A stretch of DNA of 64,000 nucleotides from an uncultured Methanomassiliicoccus sp. (GCA_944319735.1 CALUEU010000002.1:248001-312000); one strand, 5' to 3'. Numbered from the stretch's first letter, positions 44,032-53,370 are shown. Translations and numbers: made by a program. Notes: generated from the letters alone by a model not told the origin.

Positions 44032-45588
44032 TTGGTCAAGATAGAACGCGCACTTGTAAGTGTCTCGGATAAGAATGGTATAGTAGACTTCGCAGATGCA
44101 TTGCGCTCACGCGGAGTAGAGTTAATCTCAACCGGCGGAACTGCAACTCTGCTCAATGACAGGGGCATCCCCACCGTGAACGTTTCAGACATCACCGGAT
44201 TCCCGGAGATGCTTGATGGACGCGTTAAGACATTGCATCCCAACGTCCATGCAGGCATACTGGCCCGCAGAGACGTTCCTGAGCACATGGAACAGCTCAA
44301 TAAGATGAACATCAAGAAGATCGATATGGTTGTTGTAAACCTCTATCCCTTCAAACAGACAGTTCTCAAACCAAATTCCACTCTGGAAGACATCATTGAA
44401 AACATTGACATCGGCGGTCCTTCTATGATCCGTGCTGCCGCTAAGAACTATAATTCCGTGGCAGTTGTGACAGATCCTTCTTACTACGGTCCGATCATTG
44501 AAGAGATGGACAGCAACAACGGAGAAATCGGTGAAGAGACGCTCAAACGTCTGATGCTTGAAGCTTACCGTTCTACAGCTGCATATGACTGCATGATTTC
44601 AGAATATCTTGGCGGAGTGTTCCCTACAGAGCAGTTCCCGAAATATCTCACCATCGGCATGGAGAAGGTTCAGGACCTCCGTTACGGCGAGAATCCTTCC
44701 CAGGCTGCAGCCTTCTATGCTGATCCGTTTGCTAAAGGGGTAGCGGCATCAAGACTTGAGAAACTGCATGGAAAAGAGATTTCATTCAACAATATTCTCG
44801 ATATTGAGTCTGCTCTCTCGCTGCTGCGTGAATTTGAAGACCGCGCCTGTGCCGTTGTGATAAAGCACACAAATCCCTGTGGAATTGCCTGCGACGACAA
44901 CATCTATGATGCTTTCGTCACAGCTTACAACGTCGACTCTCTGGCAGCATTCGGCTGCGTGATCGGCCTGAACAGGGAATGCGATGCAGCCACAGCTGAT
45001 GAGATAAGCAAGCATTTTGTCGAGATTGTCATGGCTCCTTCCTTCTCTGATGAAGCATTAGAGATTCTGACCCGCAAGAAGAATGTCAGGATCATGAGGA
45101 CCAATGAGGCTGTGACACTTGCTGACGCACCTACTTTAAAAATGAAATATGTCAAAGGCGGAATGCTAGTGCAGACAGCTGACAACTCTCAAGTTACCCG
45201 TGATAATCTCAGAGTTGTAACAAACCGTGCCCCTACAGAGGAAGAACTCAAGACTCTGCTGTTTGCCAACCGTGTGGTCAAACATATCTGGTCAAACACA
45301 GTCATTCTCGCTAAAGGAGAAAGAGTTGTAGGAATCGGAGCAGGCCAGATGTCCCGTGTCGATTCTTCATTCATTGCCGGGCACAAGGCAGGCGAGGATG
45401 CAAAAGGCTCAGTCATGGCTTCTGATGCCTTCTTCCCCTTCAGGGACGGAGTCGACGAGGCTGCTAAGGTCGGAGCTACTGCCATCATTCAGCCTGGTGG
45501 ATCCATTCGTGACGAAGAAGTGATTCAGGCCGCCAACGAACACAACATGGCAATGGTGTTTACCGGCAGCCGTGTGTTCAGGCACTAA
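44032..45588 (+). CDS. purH: bifunctional AICAR transformylase/IMP cyclohydrolase
   Basis: Last two steps of IMP synthesis using 10-formyl-THF. The 518-residue product has an N-terminal MGS-like cyclohydrolase domain (LVSVSDKNGIVDFA, STGGTATLL, GFPEMLDGRVKTLHP) and a C-terminal transformylase domain (KHTNPCG, AAFGCVIGLNRECD). The TTG start at 44032 is backed by GGAGG eight bases upstream. Most archaea use PurP and PurO instead, so this bacterial-type gene fits the THF-based metabolism next to it. Confidence 0.97.
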   Translation: MVKIERALVSVSDKNGIVDFADALRSRGVELISTGGTATLLNDRGIPTVNVSDITGFPEMLDGRVKTLHPNVHAGILARRDVPEHMEQLNKMNIKKIDMVVVNLYPFKQTVLKPNSTLEDIIENIDIGGPSMIRAAAKNYNSVAVVTDPSYYGPIIEEMDSNNGEIGEETLKRLMLEAYRSTAAYDCMISEYLGGVFPTEQFPKYLTIGMEKVQDLRYGENPSQAAAFYADPFAKGVAASRLEKLHGKEISFNNILDIESALSLLREFEDRACAVVIKHTNPCGIACDDNIYDAFVTAYNVDSLAAFGCVIGLNRECDAATADEISKHFVEIVMAPSFSDEALEILTRKKNVRIMRTNEAVTLADAPTLKMKYVKGGMLVQTADNSQVTRDNLRVVTNRAPTEEELKTLLFANRVVKHIWSNTVILAKGERVVGIGAGQMSRVDSSFIAGHKAGEDAKGSVMASDAFFPFRDGVDEAAKVGATAIIQPGGSIRDEEVIQAANEHNMAMVFTGSRVFRH

Positions 45589-45596
45589 AACATCTC

Positions 45597-45627
45597 GGCG
45601 CTTCCATTTGGAGCGCCTTCTTTTTTA
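45597..45627 (+). terminator. terminator of purH
   Basis: GGCGCT (45597-45602) pairs with AGCGCC (45612-45617), with an inner CC/GG pair, followed by TTCTTTTTT. Nine bases after the purH stop. Confidence 0.75.
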
Positions 45628-45635
45628 AAATTTCA

Positions 45636-46208
45636 TCATTTCAATGCAGACAGATCAGACATTTCATATGAATGGCTGCCAGGCATTGATTTTTTGTAGT
45701 TCCAGCATTTGATTGCCTGCTGCAAAGACTTTCCTGGATTGTCTTTAAAAAATGCGCTGATGTAAGCGTTGTATTCAAACTGAGCATCTATCTCAGCAGG
45801 TCTGTTCTTCTTTTCTGCAAGGATTTTGTGATATGCCTCTACTGCCTCCGCATATGTCTTTCCTGCATTTGCCTTTAGCCATTTTTGAAACTGAACGTTA
45901 AAAGAAAAACTGTTTCCAATCCTTTCTTTGAAAAATGCCCTGTGTTTTTCAGAACATACAAAATCAGGCTCAATGAGTGATTCTTCTGAAATCTGCGTAA
46001 TCTCTTTCTTTACCTTCTTTACTGTTTTTGCCGCTTTGATTTCACCAGTTGATAGATATTCTGCAATGCGCTCTGTAAGTTCCATCTTATTGCCTGAGGC
46101 AGGAAGTCTGTTTGCTCTGCAGAACGCAGCCAATTCTTCTTTTAAATAATAGTAGCTTCGAAAAGTCTTTTCATCAAGAGTCTTGTCAAGTTCAGGTCTT
46201 TTATTCAT
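45636..46208 (-). CDS. SAP-like and DUF6434-domain protein
   Basis: A 190-residue cytosolic protein. Residues about 20-60 form a SAP-like helix-loop-helix (LKEELAAFCRANRLP, NKMELTERIAEYL), a nucleic-acid-binding fold. A Lys-rich linker follows. The C-terminal part (about 90-180) matches DUF6434, with FNVQFQKWLKANAGKTYAEAVEAY and FFKDNPGKSLQQAIKCW. Function unknown; architecture suggests DNA binding. Convergent with purH across its terminator. Confidence 0.75.
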   Translation of the reverse strand: MNKRPELDKTLDEKTFRSYYYLKEELAAFCRANRLPASGNKMELTERIAEYLSTGEIKAAKTVKKVKKEITQISEESLIEPDFVCSEKHRAFFKERIGNSFSFNVQFQKWLKANAGKTYAEAVEAYHKILAEKKNRPAEIDAQFEYNAYISAFFKDNPGKSLQQAIKCWNYKKSMPGSHSYEMSDLSALK

Positions 46209-46289
46209 ACACTCACTTTATCTTTTTTCTGCCAACCGCTGCACATTATCCTCTGCTTATTTTATTATGCGCCAATATGGAATCTGTAA

Positions 46290-46353
46290 AATTGCTCAAC
46301 GAACTGAGCAAAACTGCCAAAAAATGAAGAATTGCTCAGTCAACTGAGCAAAA
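46290..46353 (+). promoter_or_regulatory. two direct copies of a palindromic operator before the AAA_14 ATPase
   Basis: TTGCTCA-N6-TGAGCAA occurs at about 46292-46311 and 46332-46351, starts exactly 40 bp apart, with flanks also conserved (AA before, AA after). Copy 2 is extended (TTGCTCAGT..ACTGAGCAA) and abuts the TATA-like AAATTTAAT at 46351. Two dimeric sites about four turns apart over the promoter suggest cooperative repression. Regulator not identified; the gene product itself is a candidate. Confidence 0.7.
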
Positions 46354-46386
46354 TTTAATCTACTATCCCACTTATTTACGAGCACA

Positions 46387-47589
46387 ATGATTGCCAGAGA
46401 CGAGTATCTGCAGAAGCTCATAGATCTTCGTGATACTGATTTGATCAAAGTCGTAACGGGAATCCGCCGATGTGGAAAATCCACACTGTTTAAATTGTAT
46501 CAGGACTACCTGAGATCGAATGGAGTTTCAGATGAACAGATAATCTCTATCAACTTTGAAGATCTGGCATATGAAGATCTGCTGAGTTATCGTAGCCTCT
46601 ACGACCATGTCAAAAGCCGTCTGGTTCCTGAAAAAATGAATTATGTTTTCTTAGATGAAATCCAAGCAGTGGATAAATTTCAGAGAGCCGCTGACAGTTT
46701 GTATATTCAGGAAAATGTCGATCTATACATCACTGGTTCCAATGCATCTCTTCTTTCAGGGGATTTAGCAACTCTACTTTCTGGAAGATATGTAGAAATT
46801 GCAATGATGCCTCTGTCATTCAAAGAATATGTTTCTGCACAGACAGATAAATCAAGCATTTCAGAATTGTATTCAAAATATCGTAAGAATAGCTCTTTTC
46901 CAGGTGCAATAGAAATATCCAACCGCGGCAAACTGCGGGAGTATCTGTCAGGAATTTACAATACAATAGTATTGAAAGATATCGTGGCTAGGTACAACAT
47001 TCAAGATGTAGCTGTGCTGGACAGCATAATCCGTTTCATGTTTGACAATATAGGAAATATCTGCTCTTCCCGAAAAATTGCAGGGGCTCTCGCTTCTAGT
47101 GGAAGAAAGATTTCAGCCAATACGGTGGAGCGTTATCTTTCCGCTGCGACAAACAGTTATATTCTCTATCAAGCAAGGCGCTATGATCTTAAAGGAAAGC
47201 AGTATCTGGCATCAGGCGAGAAATATTACATTGCAGATATCGGCCTGCGAAATTATCTTCTTGGCGACAAGGCAGCAGATTTAGGGCACATTCTTGAAAA
47301 TATTGTTTTTCTTGAGCTTCTACGCCGCGGCAATGAAGTGTATATAGGAAAAGTCGGTAATTCAGAAGTGGACTTCATTGCAGTTGGTGAAGAAGGTACG
47401 GCATATTATCAAGTGGCATCAACCGTCAGAGAAGAATCAACTTTGAAAAGAGAGTTAGCACCCTTGGACATGATTCCAGATCACAACCCTAAATATCTGC
47501 TCACGCTGGATGATGATCCACCCATGTTTCACAACGGCATCAGACAGCTAAATGCTCTGGAATGGCTGCTGTCTCGTACACAGGATTGA
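46387..47589 (+). CDS. AAA_14 / DUF4143 ATPase
   Basis: A 400-residue protein of a family widespread and multi-copy in archaea. Walker A GIRRCGKSTLF (about 25-35), Walker B YVFLDEIQ (about 88-95), and sensor region TGSNASLLSGDLATLLSGRYVEIAMMPLSFKEY. A C-terminal DUF4143 part contains EVDFIAVGEEGTAYYQVA, resembling a PD-(D/E)XK nuclease core. Role unproven. Its promoter carries the duplicated palindrome; a TATA-like AAATTTAAT lies about 30 nt upstream, so the message is nearly leaderless. Confidence 0.88.
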   Translation: MIARDEYLQKLIDLRDTDLIKVVTGIRRCGKSTLFKLYQDYLRSNGVSDEQIISINFEDLAYEDLLSYRSLYDHVKSRLVPEKMNYVFLDEIQAVDKFQRAADSLYIQENVDLYITGSNASLLSGDLATLLSGRYVEIAMMPLSFKEYVSAQTDKSSISELYSKYRKNSSFPGAIEISNRGKLREYLSGIYNTIVLKDIVARYNIQDVAVLDSIIRFMFDNIGNICSSRKIAGALASSGRKISANTVERYLSAATNSYILYQARRYDLKGKQYLASGEKYYIADIGLRNYLLGDKAADLGHILENIVFLELLRRGNEVYIGKVGNSEVDFIAVGEEGTAYYQVASTVREESTLKRELAPLDMIPDHNPKYLLTLDDDPPMFHNGIRQLNALEWLLSRTQD

Positions 47590-47617
47590 GCAGCACAGTG
47601 GATTCAGATGCACATCA

Positions 47618-47914
47618 TTAATTCATTTTGCTTTTTAGAAATTCTATGACCTGTTCTCTCTTGTAGATGACAAATTTATGCTCAAAATTGTCGTTTGTAT
47701 AGATTGAGATCCCGTTTGGCACAATTCCCAGCGTCCTTCTTTTCTTTATCTCACGAATATCAGCATATTCAATGCGTGTTTCTCCAGTTTGTATGTTAAT
47801 GGGATGAGACCTGAATGTAAGACCCTTCTCGTCAAAATTAATCCATCCGCCTACAGCCTCTATTCCACGCATATAATTAGCACCAATCCTCCCGTTAACA
47901 TAATCTTCTGCCAT
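47618..47914 (-). CDS. small GRAM/PH-like domain protein
   Basis: A 98-residue cytosolic protein. The strand pattern GGWINFDEKGLTFRSHPINIQTGETRIEYADIREIKK then GISIYTNDNFEHKFVIYKREQVIEFL resembles bacterial GRAM/PH-like domains that begin with a LT..rL.F..H pattern. No membrane segment. Convergent with the AAA_14 gene. Function unknown. Confidence 0.65.
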   Translation of the reverse strand: MAEDYVNGRIGANYMRGIEAVGGWINFDEKGLTFRSHPINIQTGETRIEYADIREIKKRRTLGIVPNGISIYTNDNFEHKFVIYKREQVIEFLKSKMN

Positions 47915-48215
47915 GCTTCCAACTCCCTCTTACAACAAAATATGTAGTAGTAATAGCAATGTTAATATTAATATTGTATTATTCATTTGTCTTCTGTTGC
48001 ATTAACCGTTGAAATTAAACTGTGTAAATACTTTACTTTTCTAAAAAATGGGACAATGAGTGTTATTTCTTTGTACGTTTTTCGTTAAATTCACATCGAT
48101 TTTCTATTATAATTTTCATAATTTATACGTATATCAAGTCATAATTACTCTTGTCGAATCAATCATAGTTATAAAGCAATTATCTTTAAATAGTTAGGTA
48201 AAAGTCCACTTGATA
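47915..48215. other. gene-free AT-rich region with the PEP carboxylase promoter
   Basis: I see no gene or RNA here. TTTAAATAG at 48184-48192 is a strong archaeal TATA box placed so that transcription begins at or a few bases before the ATG at 48216, giving a leaderless message. Confidence 0.55.
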
Positions 48216-49673
48216 ATGACTTCCTTCAAAATACCACGGTGTATGAGTACACAGCACCCCGACAATGTAAATGCTCCCTTCTTTGCCGAGTCGCCTGAAA
48301 TGGGTGGAGAGGACGAGATTCAGGAAGCATACTACGTATTCTCTCATCTTTCATGCGATGAGCAGATGTGGGATTGTGAAGGCAAAGAAGTCGATAATTT
48401 CGTGGTAAAGAAGCTTCTTTCAAAATATGAGGGATTCTTTAGAGAGCGCCAGCTGGGAAAAGACATCTTCCTCACACTCCGTGTACCTAACCCGACAGTT
48501 GAAAAAGACGAGGCCAAAATCCTTCTTGAGACATTGGAATCAATCCCTAGATCGTTCGACACTGCTCAGCTGTTCTACCAGAACGACATTCCTCCGATCT
48601 TCGAGGTCATTCTGCCGATGACCGCTTCAGCGCTATCTTTAGACCGTGTTTACAGCTATTATAGAGATTTTGTAGTCGGAAAGCAGCACATGCTGTTTGA
48701 TGACAAATCCCCCATTTCTGACTGGATTGGAACATTCGAGCCAGAAAAAATCAATGTCATTCCTTTGTTTGAAGATTTAGACCACATGCTTGATGCCAGA
48801 AAGATTACTGAAGAATACATAACGGGCAAAGATCTCGATTATCAGAGAGTGTTCCTTGCCAGGTCAGACCCAGCTATGAACTATGGGGATCTCAGCGCCA
48901 TCCTGATGAACAAAATTGCGCTCATGAATCTTCAGATGCTTGAAGAGGACAGCGGTGTAGACATCTACCCGATCATCGGTGTCGGCTCTGCGCCTTTCAG
49001 AGGCAATCTGAAGCCCGACAATGTAGAGTCAATCATGAAAGAGTATCCTTCTGTTCATACATTTACAGTGCAATCAGCATTCAAGTATGACTATTCTCAC
49101 GACATGGTAAGAGACGGAATTCAGAAGATCAATGAATCATGCAAGAAAAAAGCGCACTTCATAGATGAGGAGAGGGCGCAGGACATTATTGCCCGTTGTT
49201 CAACTGAATACAGAAAACAGCTGATCAAGCTAGCACCGGTCATCTGGGACGTTTCCAACTTCGTTCCCAGGCGGAGAAAGAGAAAACTGCACATTGGTCT
49301 GTTTGGTTATTCAAGAAGCATGGAGGGTGTAAAGCTCCCGCGTGCAATCGGCTATTGCTGCGCTTTATACTCTATCGGTCTTCCTCCAGAACTGCTGGGT
49401 CTCAATGCCCTTACTGAAAAAGATCTGGATTACGTGCGTGACATCTCTCCCTATTTCGACCACAGCATGAAGGATGCATTAAAATTCATGAATCCTGCTG
49501 TACTCGACTCTGTACCTGAGTTAAAACGTGCCGTAAAACTCTTAGATCTTGATTATGAGACCGATGAGGAGCACAGAAAAATAGCCAACTATATCTCAGA
49601 AAACCTCCACGGTTCCAAAGATATTCAGGAATCTATCCTCAGAGCCGCCAATCAGCGCGGATTCTTAGGATGA
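48216..49673 (+). CDS. ppcA: archaeal-type phosphoenolpyruvate carboxylase
   Basis: Anaplerotic carboxylation of PEP to oxaloacetate. About 485 residues, the compact archaeal form, half the bacterial size. Hallmarks: RCMSTQHPDNVNAPF at the N-terminus, GGEDEIQEAYYVF and PIIGVGSAPFRGNL. The ATG at 48216 is preferred over the TTG at 48210. It complements the malic enzyme at the left edge in C3/C4 interconversion. Its 3' end overlaps the convergent cytidylyltransferase gene by 9 bp. Confidence 0.96.
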   Translation: MTSFKIPRCMSTQHPDNVNAPFFAESPEMGGEDEIQEAYYVFSHLSCDEQMWDCEGKEVDNFVVKKLLSKYEGFFRERQLGKDIFLTLRVPNPTVEKDEAKILLETLESIPRSFDTAQLFYQNDIPPIFEVILPMTASALSLDRVYSYYRDFVVGKQHMLFDDKSPISDWIGTFEPEKINVIPLFEDLDHMLDARKITEEYITGKDLDYQRVFLARSDPAMNYGDLSAILMNKIALMNLQMLEEDSGVDIYPIIGVGSAPFRGNLKPDNVESIMKEYPSVHTFTVQSAFKYDYSHDMVRDGIQKINESCKKKAHFIDEERAQDIIARCSTEYRKQLIKLAPVIWDVSNFVPRRRKRKLHIGLFGYSRSMEGVKLPRAIGYCCALYSIGLPPELLGLNALTEKDLDYVRDISPYFDHSMKDALKFMNPAVLDSVPELKRAVKLLDLDYETDEEHRKIANYISENLHGSKDIQESILRAANQRGFLG

Positions 49674-50354
49674 AGACTCTATTGCCAGCAGTGCCTTGAA
49701 GATATCGACATCGTCACTGATGGTAATTTTTATATTTTTTTCAGAGCCCTTTGAAAATGCCACATTTCTTCCCAGTTCAATCATCAGTGTGCATGAATCC
49801 ACAGAACCGGTGATTCCTCTCTGCAGAGCTTCCTCATGAGCTGAAGCCAGTTCTGAAAGCGGGAAAGCCTGCGGGGCCTGAGTTCTTATCAGCCTTTCTC
49901 TGGGTATCACATGCATGGGCTGATCATACACCATGGCATCTATGCAGGGGATTGCAGTAATCGCAGAACCGAACTTTTTGCAGGTGGATATGCAGTCTGA
50001 AATGATTTCAGCTGTAACCATCGGGCGGTTTGCAGAGTGCACTAGCACCATGTCATCAGGTGAATACCTTTCCATCAGACTTATGACACCGTTTCTTGTC
50101 GACGCCTGCCCCGTATCTCCGCCTTTGCAGATTCCGCAGAGTTTTGTTATGCCGCCTTCTTCTGCATGCTTTTTGACCCAGTCCTGCCAACCATCTAAGC
50201 AGACAACTTCAATTTTGTCTATTTCTGGATGGTCTTGAAAAGTCCTCAATGTGTACATGATTATAGGGATGCCGTTTACTTCCATGAACTGTTTTGGAAT
50301 GGGCTGGCACATTCTCATGCCAACTCCCCCTGCTATAATCAGTGCGATATTCAT
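49665..50354 (-). CDS. IspD/TarI-like cytidylyltransferase
   Basis: A 229-residue CTP-dependent nucleotidyltransferase of the IspD/TarI/ISPD group: IALIIAGGVGMRM...PKQF (about 3-20) and VLVHSANRPM where IspD has the HDAARP-type motif. Archaea make isoprenoids by mevalonate, so a ribitol-5-phosphate or similar cytidylyltransferase is more plausible than true IspD. ATG 50354 is chosen; longer in-frame starts enter the divergent LicD gene. Back-to-back with licD. Confidence 0.85.
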   Translation of the reverse strand: MNIALIIAGGVGMRMCQPIPKQFMEVNGIPIIMYTLRTFQDHPEIDKIEVVCLDGWQDWVKKHAEEGGITKLCGICKGGDTGQASTRNGVISLMERYSPDDMVLVHSANRPMVTAEIISDCISTCKKFGSAITAIPCIDAMVYDQPMHVIPRERLIRTQAPQAFPLSELASAHEEALQRGITGSVDSCTLMIELGRNVAFSKGSEKNIKITISDDVDIFKALLAIESSS

Positions 50355-50436
50355 AAGAAACGGTGAAGGGAAGCTCAATTCATAATTAAATCTGTAGGGA
50401 GTTAAATCTATATTTTCATAATACGTTGCCGGTTGC

Positions 50437-51303
50437 ATGGATGACACTCTGAGGAAACTTCAATTGTTGGAGTTGCAAATCCTGAAAGATATTGCGACTG
50501 TGTGTGAGAAGCATCACATACGTTACTATCTGGCATATGGAACCCTTCTTGGAGCTGTGCGTCACAAAGGATTCATTCCTTGGGATGATGACATTGATCT
50601 GCTCATGCCTAGAGAAGATTACATAAAATTTCATGAAGTCATCCAAAAAGAAATGGGCGATAAGTACACAATTGAAAGTGATATAACTAAAAAAGATTAC
50701 TACTCATTTAGCGGGAGATTGAGGCTGAATGGTACAACCTATCCAGAAGAACCTTTGGAAGACGTTCAAACCCATACAGGAATTTTTGTTGATTTGATGC
50801 CACTGGACGATCTTAAAACAAACAAAGGCCTCTTGCTTAATTTGAGAGGATATGCAGCTTTCTGGATGTCTGCCCTCAGAGCCATCGCCCATGGCACAAA
50901 ATTCTCTCAGGAAAAATTCCGCACCATGGGAAAAATGCTCTATCCTTTTGCTCTTCCTTTCCGTGGCGAGCTCAGTAGGAAAATTTTTGAAACTTTATCA
51001 ATGTCTAAATCACAGAAAGATGGTGATTATTTTGCAAATTTAACCTCTTTTGGAAACTGGAAAAAATCATTGGTTCCTAAGGATGTATATGGAGAGGGAG
51101 TAAAACTACAGTTTGAAGACGCTGAATTCTGGGCCCCTAAAGACTATGATACTGTTTTAAAGCAGTGCTATGGAGATTATATGTGCCCTCCTCCAGTTGA
51201 ACAGCAGGTAGCAGCTCATCACACCGCAGATGTAAATTTTGGTAAATATGCCACATTTGTAGAAGATTGCTTAAAAAAAGATAATAAAAAACTAGTTGCA
51301 TGA
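50437..51303 (+). CDS. LicD-family phosphotransferase
   Basis: The 288-residue LicD/fukutin-like transferase moves a phospho-alcohol (phosphocholine or ribitol-phosphate in known members) from a CDP-activated donor onto glycans. Signature AYGTLLGAVRHKGFIPWDDDIDLLMPREDY (about 34-63) supplies the DDDID metal site. A helical middle region and CPPPVEQQ near the end follow. The divergent IspD/TarI-like enzyme is the natural source of its CDP donor. Confidence 0.9.
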   Translation: MDDTLRKLQLLELQILKDIATVCEKHHIRYYLAYGTLLGAVRHKGFIPWDDDIDLLMPREDYIKFHEVIQKEMGDKYTIESDITKKDYYSFSGRLRLNGTTYPEEPLEDVQTHTGIFVDLMPLDDLKTNKGLLLNLRGYAAFWMSALRAIAHGTKFSQEKFRTMGKMLYPFALPFRGELSRKIFETLSMSKSQKDGDYFANLTSFGNWKKSLVPKDVYGEGVKLQFEDAEFWAPKDYDTVLKQCYGDYMCPPPVEQQVAAHHTADVNFGKYATFVEDCLKKDNKKLVA

Positions 51304-51372
51304 TTATTTTTGAGTGATACCCACTCATTCATGACAAATGTAAATAGTAAGGTAGTAACATATCTGATTAAG

Positions 51373-52410
51373 ATGTCAGAATCAACGCATACTGTTATTT
51401 TAGCTGGTGGAGAAGGGACTAGGCTGAGACCATTGACAAATTCTCTGCCTAAACCGATGTTGCCTATCATAGGCATCCCATGCATTCAGTATTCGATAGA
51501 AGCTCTTAAAAATGCTAACATTAAGAATGTTCATTTAGCATGTGGTTACAGATCCGATGATTTAATCCCAAGACTTCAAGGATTAGATTTAGGAATCAAT
51601 CTGGATTTTACAATTGAACAAGAGCCTGCTGGAACTGCCGGGGCCGTTAAACTTCTGGAAGATAGGATCAGTAGCACTTTCATCGTTACAAGTGGAGATG
51701 TGCTGGCAGATGTGGACATGAAGGCGCTATTAGATGAACACAAGAAAAGTCATGCTATTGCCACCATTGCTTTGACAGAGGTTGAAAATCCTTCAGAATT
51801 TGGCATAGTAGGACTTGATTCAGAAGGCCGCATCAACCGTTTCAAAGAGAAACCAAAAGGTGAAGAGATATTTTCTAAATTAATTAATGCTGGAATCTAT
51901 GTTTTGGAAAAAGACGTTTTAAATTATATTCCAGGCAATACAAAATACGATTTCTCGAAAAATCTTTTTCCTCTTCTGCTAGAGAAAGGTGAACTGTTAC
52001 ATGGAGCCAGACTTCAAGGAATATGGAAAGATATAGGCAGACCTTCTGATCTATTGGACGCTAACATTGCAATGGCTGAAAGAAAAGGTACTGCAGGAGA
52101 TAGATGTAATGCCAGATGTGTCGGCAGGATAGTTTCATCAGATTTTCAGGGAAACGGTTGCAGCATAGTGGGTCCCTCTTATATTGGAAAAAATGTTGTT
52201 ATCGGAAAACAATCACATCTTGAGTCCTGTGCCATAGGGGACAACAGCTCTGTAGGTGCTGATACTTATCTTAAACACGTGATGCTTAGAGAAAACTGCA
52301 CTCTAGGTGAAGGATGCGTCCTTGAAAACGTAGTTCTAGGTAGGAACTGCACAGTTGCGCCTGACAAAGTCATTAAAAATTCAGTGATCGGCGACTTCAG
52401 CAAAATTTAA
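51373..52410 (+). CDS. sugar-1-phosphate nucleotidyltransferase with left-handed beta-helix tail
   Basis: A 345-residue enzyme making NDP-sugars. NTP-binding AGGEGTRLRPLTNSLPKPM (about 10-28), then GDVLADVDM, then a hexapeptide-repeat domain (about 250-345, NVVIGKQSHLESCAIGDNSSVGAD). GDP-mannose or UDP-GlcNAc type; base and sugar unresolved. The ATG at 51373 is used because the glycine-rich loop normally sits near the N-terminus; in-frame TTG 51310 and ATG 51331 are alternatives. Confidence 0.9.
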   Translation: MSESTHTVILAGGEGTRLRPLTNSLPKPMLPIIGIPCIQYSIEALKNANIKNVHLACGYRSDDLIPRLQGLDLGINLDFTIEQEPAGTAGAVKLLEDRISSTFIVTSGDVLADVDMKALLDEHKKSHAIATIALTEVENPSEFGIVGLDSEGRINRFKEKPKGEEIFSKLINAGIYVLEKDVLNYIPGNTKYDFSKNLFPLLLEKGELLHGARLQGIWKDIGRPSDLLDANIAMAERKGTAGDRCNARCVGRIVSSDFQGNGCSIVGPSYIGKNVVIGKQSHLESCAIGDNSSVGADTYLKHVMLRENCTLGEGCVLENVVLGRNCTVAPDKVIKNSVIGDFSKI

Positions 52411-52452
52411 ACAGTGATATGCAAAATTCGCCTATAATTAGGCGATGGCATT

Positions 52453-53205
52453 TCACTTTTTAGAGAAGATAACGGCAGCCACCTTCGCAAACTTTCCGCC
52501 AGTTTTACCACACTGCCTTAGGACAGAAACGATAATTGAACCGTTTAATTTTGATTCTCCGCCTGCTCTGTTACCGAACATATATTCTACTTCAGATACT
52601 GTAGCATTTGCATTGATAAACTTCAGAAGATCAAATAATACTTTAAATCCAGGCCTCTCAAAATTTCCGCCATTTTTTTCTACAATTTCCTGACACATTT
52701 CTGTTCTACTTCCGAACAAACCGCTCATAATGTCTTGGGATAATGGTTGGCCATTGAATTTGAGATAAAATGCTGCCAGTCCCTGCGCCGCATCAGAATA
52801 TACACGTCTTGCAGTGCTGAGAGCATTTTTTTCTGTTCTTTTTCCTATTACCAGATCTGAACCGTTCAAAAGTTTTCCCATGATGCTTTCAAGAATCTCT
52901 GGAGGATGCTGGAAGTCTGCATCCATGACTATGAAATACGGGGTCTCTGTGCGCATAATGCCTTCTGCAACACTTGCTGTCAAACCTCTATCCTCTGGAG
53001 CTCTGACAAATATCTTCACTTTTTCGTTTCTGGATTCAATATCCCTGCAGATATTAATCGTATCATCTTTAGAGTTGTCATCCATAACCAGGATTCGAAT
53101 TCCTGGATACAGCCCATCCAGTGTAGAGATCATTTTCTCTATGTTTTCAGCCTCATTGTAGACTGGAAGTATTACAGAAAACTGTCCAAATTCAGAGTCA
53201 TTCAT
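52453..53205 (-). CDS. family 2 glycosyltransferase (dolichol-phosphate mannosyltransferase-like)
   Basis: The 250-residue GT-A enzyme charges a polyprenyl phosphate with mannose or glucose. VILPVYNEAENIEKM, VMDDNSKDDT, GLTASVAEG and VMDADFQHPPE (DXD metal site) are all DPM1 features; the NRAGGESKL tail also fits. No transmembrane helices, as in DPM1. ATG 53205 has a G-rich ribosome-binding site. Supplies lipid-linked sugar to GT-C enzymes such as those encoded nearby. Confidence 0.92.
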   Translation of the reverse strand: MNDSEFGQFSVILPVYNEAENIEKMISTLDGLYPGIRILVMDDNSKDDTINICRDIESRNEKVKIFVRAPEDRGLTASVAEGIMRTETPYFIVMDADFQHPPEILESIMGKLLNGSDLVIGKRTEKNALSTARRVYSDAAQGLAAFYLKFNGQPLSQDIMSGLFGSRTEMCQEIVEKNGGNFERPGFKVLFDLLKFINANATVSEVEYMFGNRAGGESKLNGSIIVSVLRQCGKTGGKFAKVAAVIFSKK

Positions 53206-53370
53206 CAGATGGCCCCCGTAAAGAGATGAGAACACATCTCCCTAAAGCCTACCATACAGTTGATTTCAGTAATTTTAATCCTTCTATTGGGAGATATATA
53301 CAATATATTCTAGAATTAGGTAACTATTTTATACAGCGCATATCTCTCCCAGTTAGCTTGGTCCAATTTC

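Noticed and set aside
49665-50354. True IspD of the MEP isoprenoid pathway
   Set aside because: Archaea use mevalonate-derived isoprenoids and the neighbour is LicD, favouring a TarI-like role.
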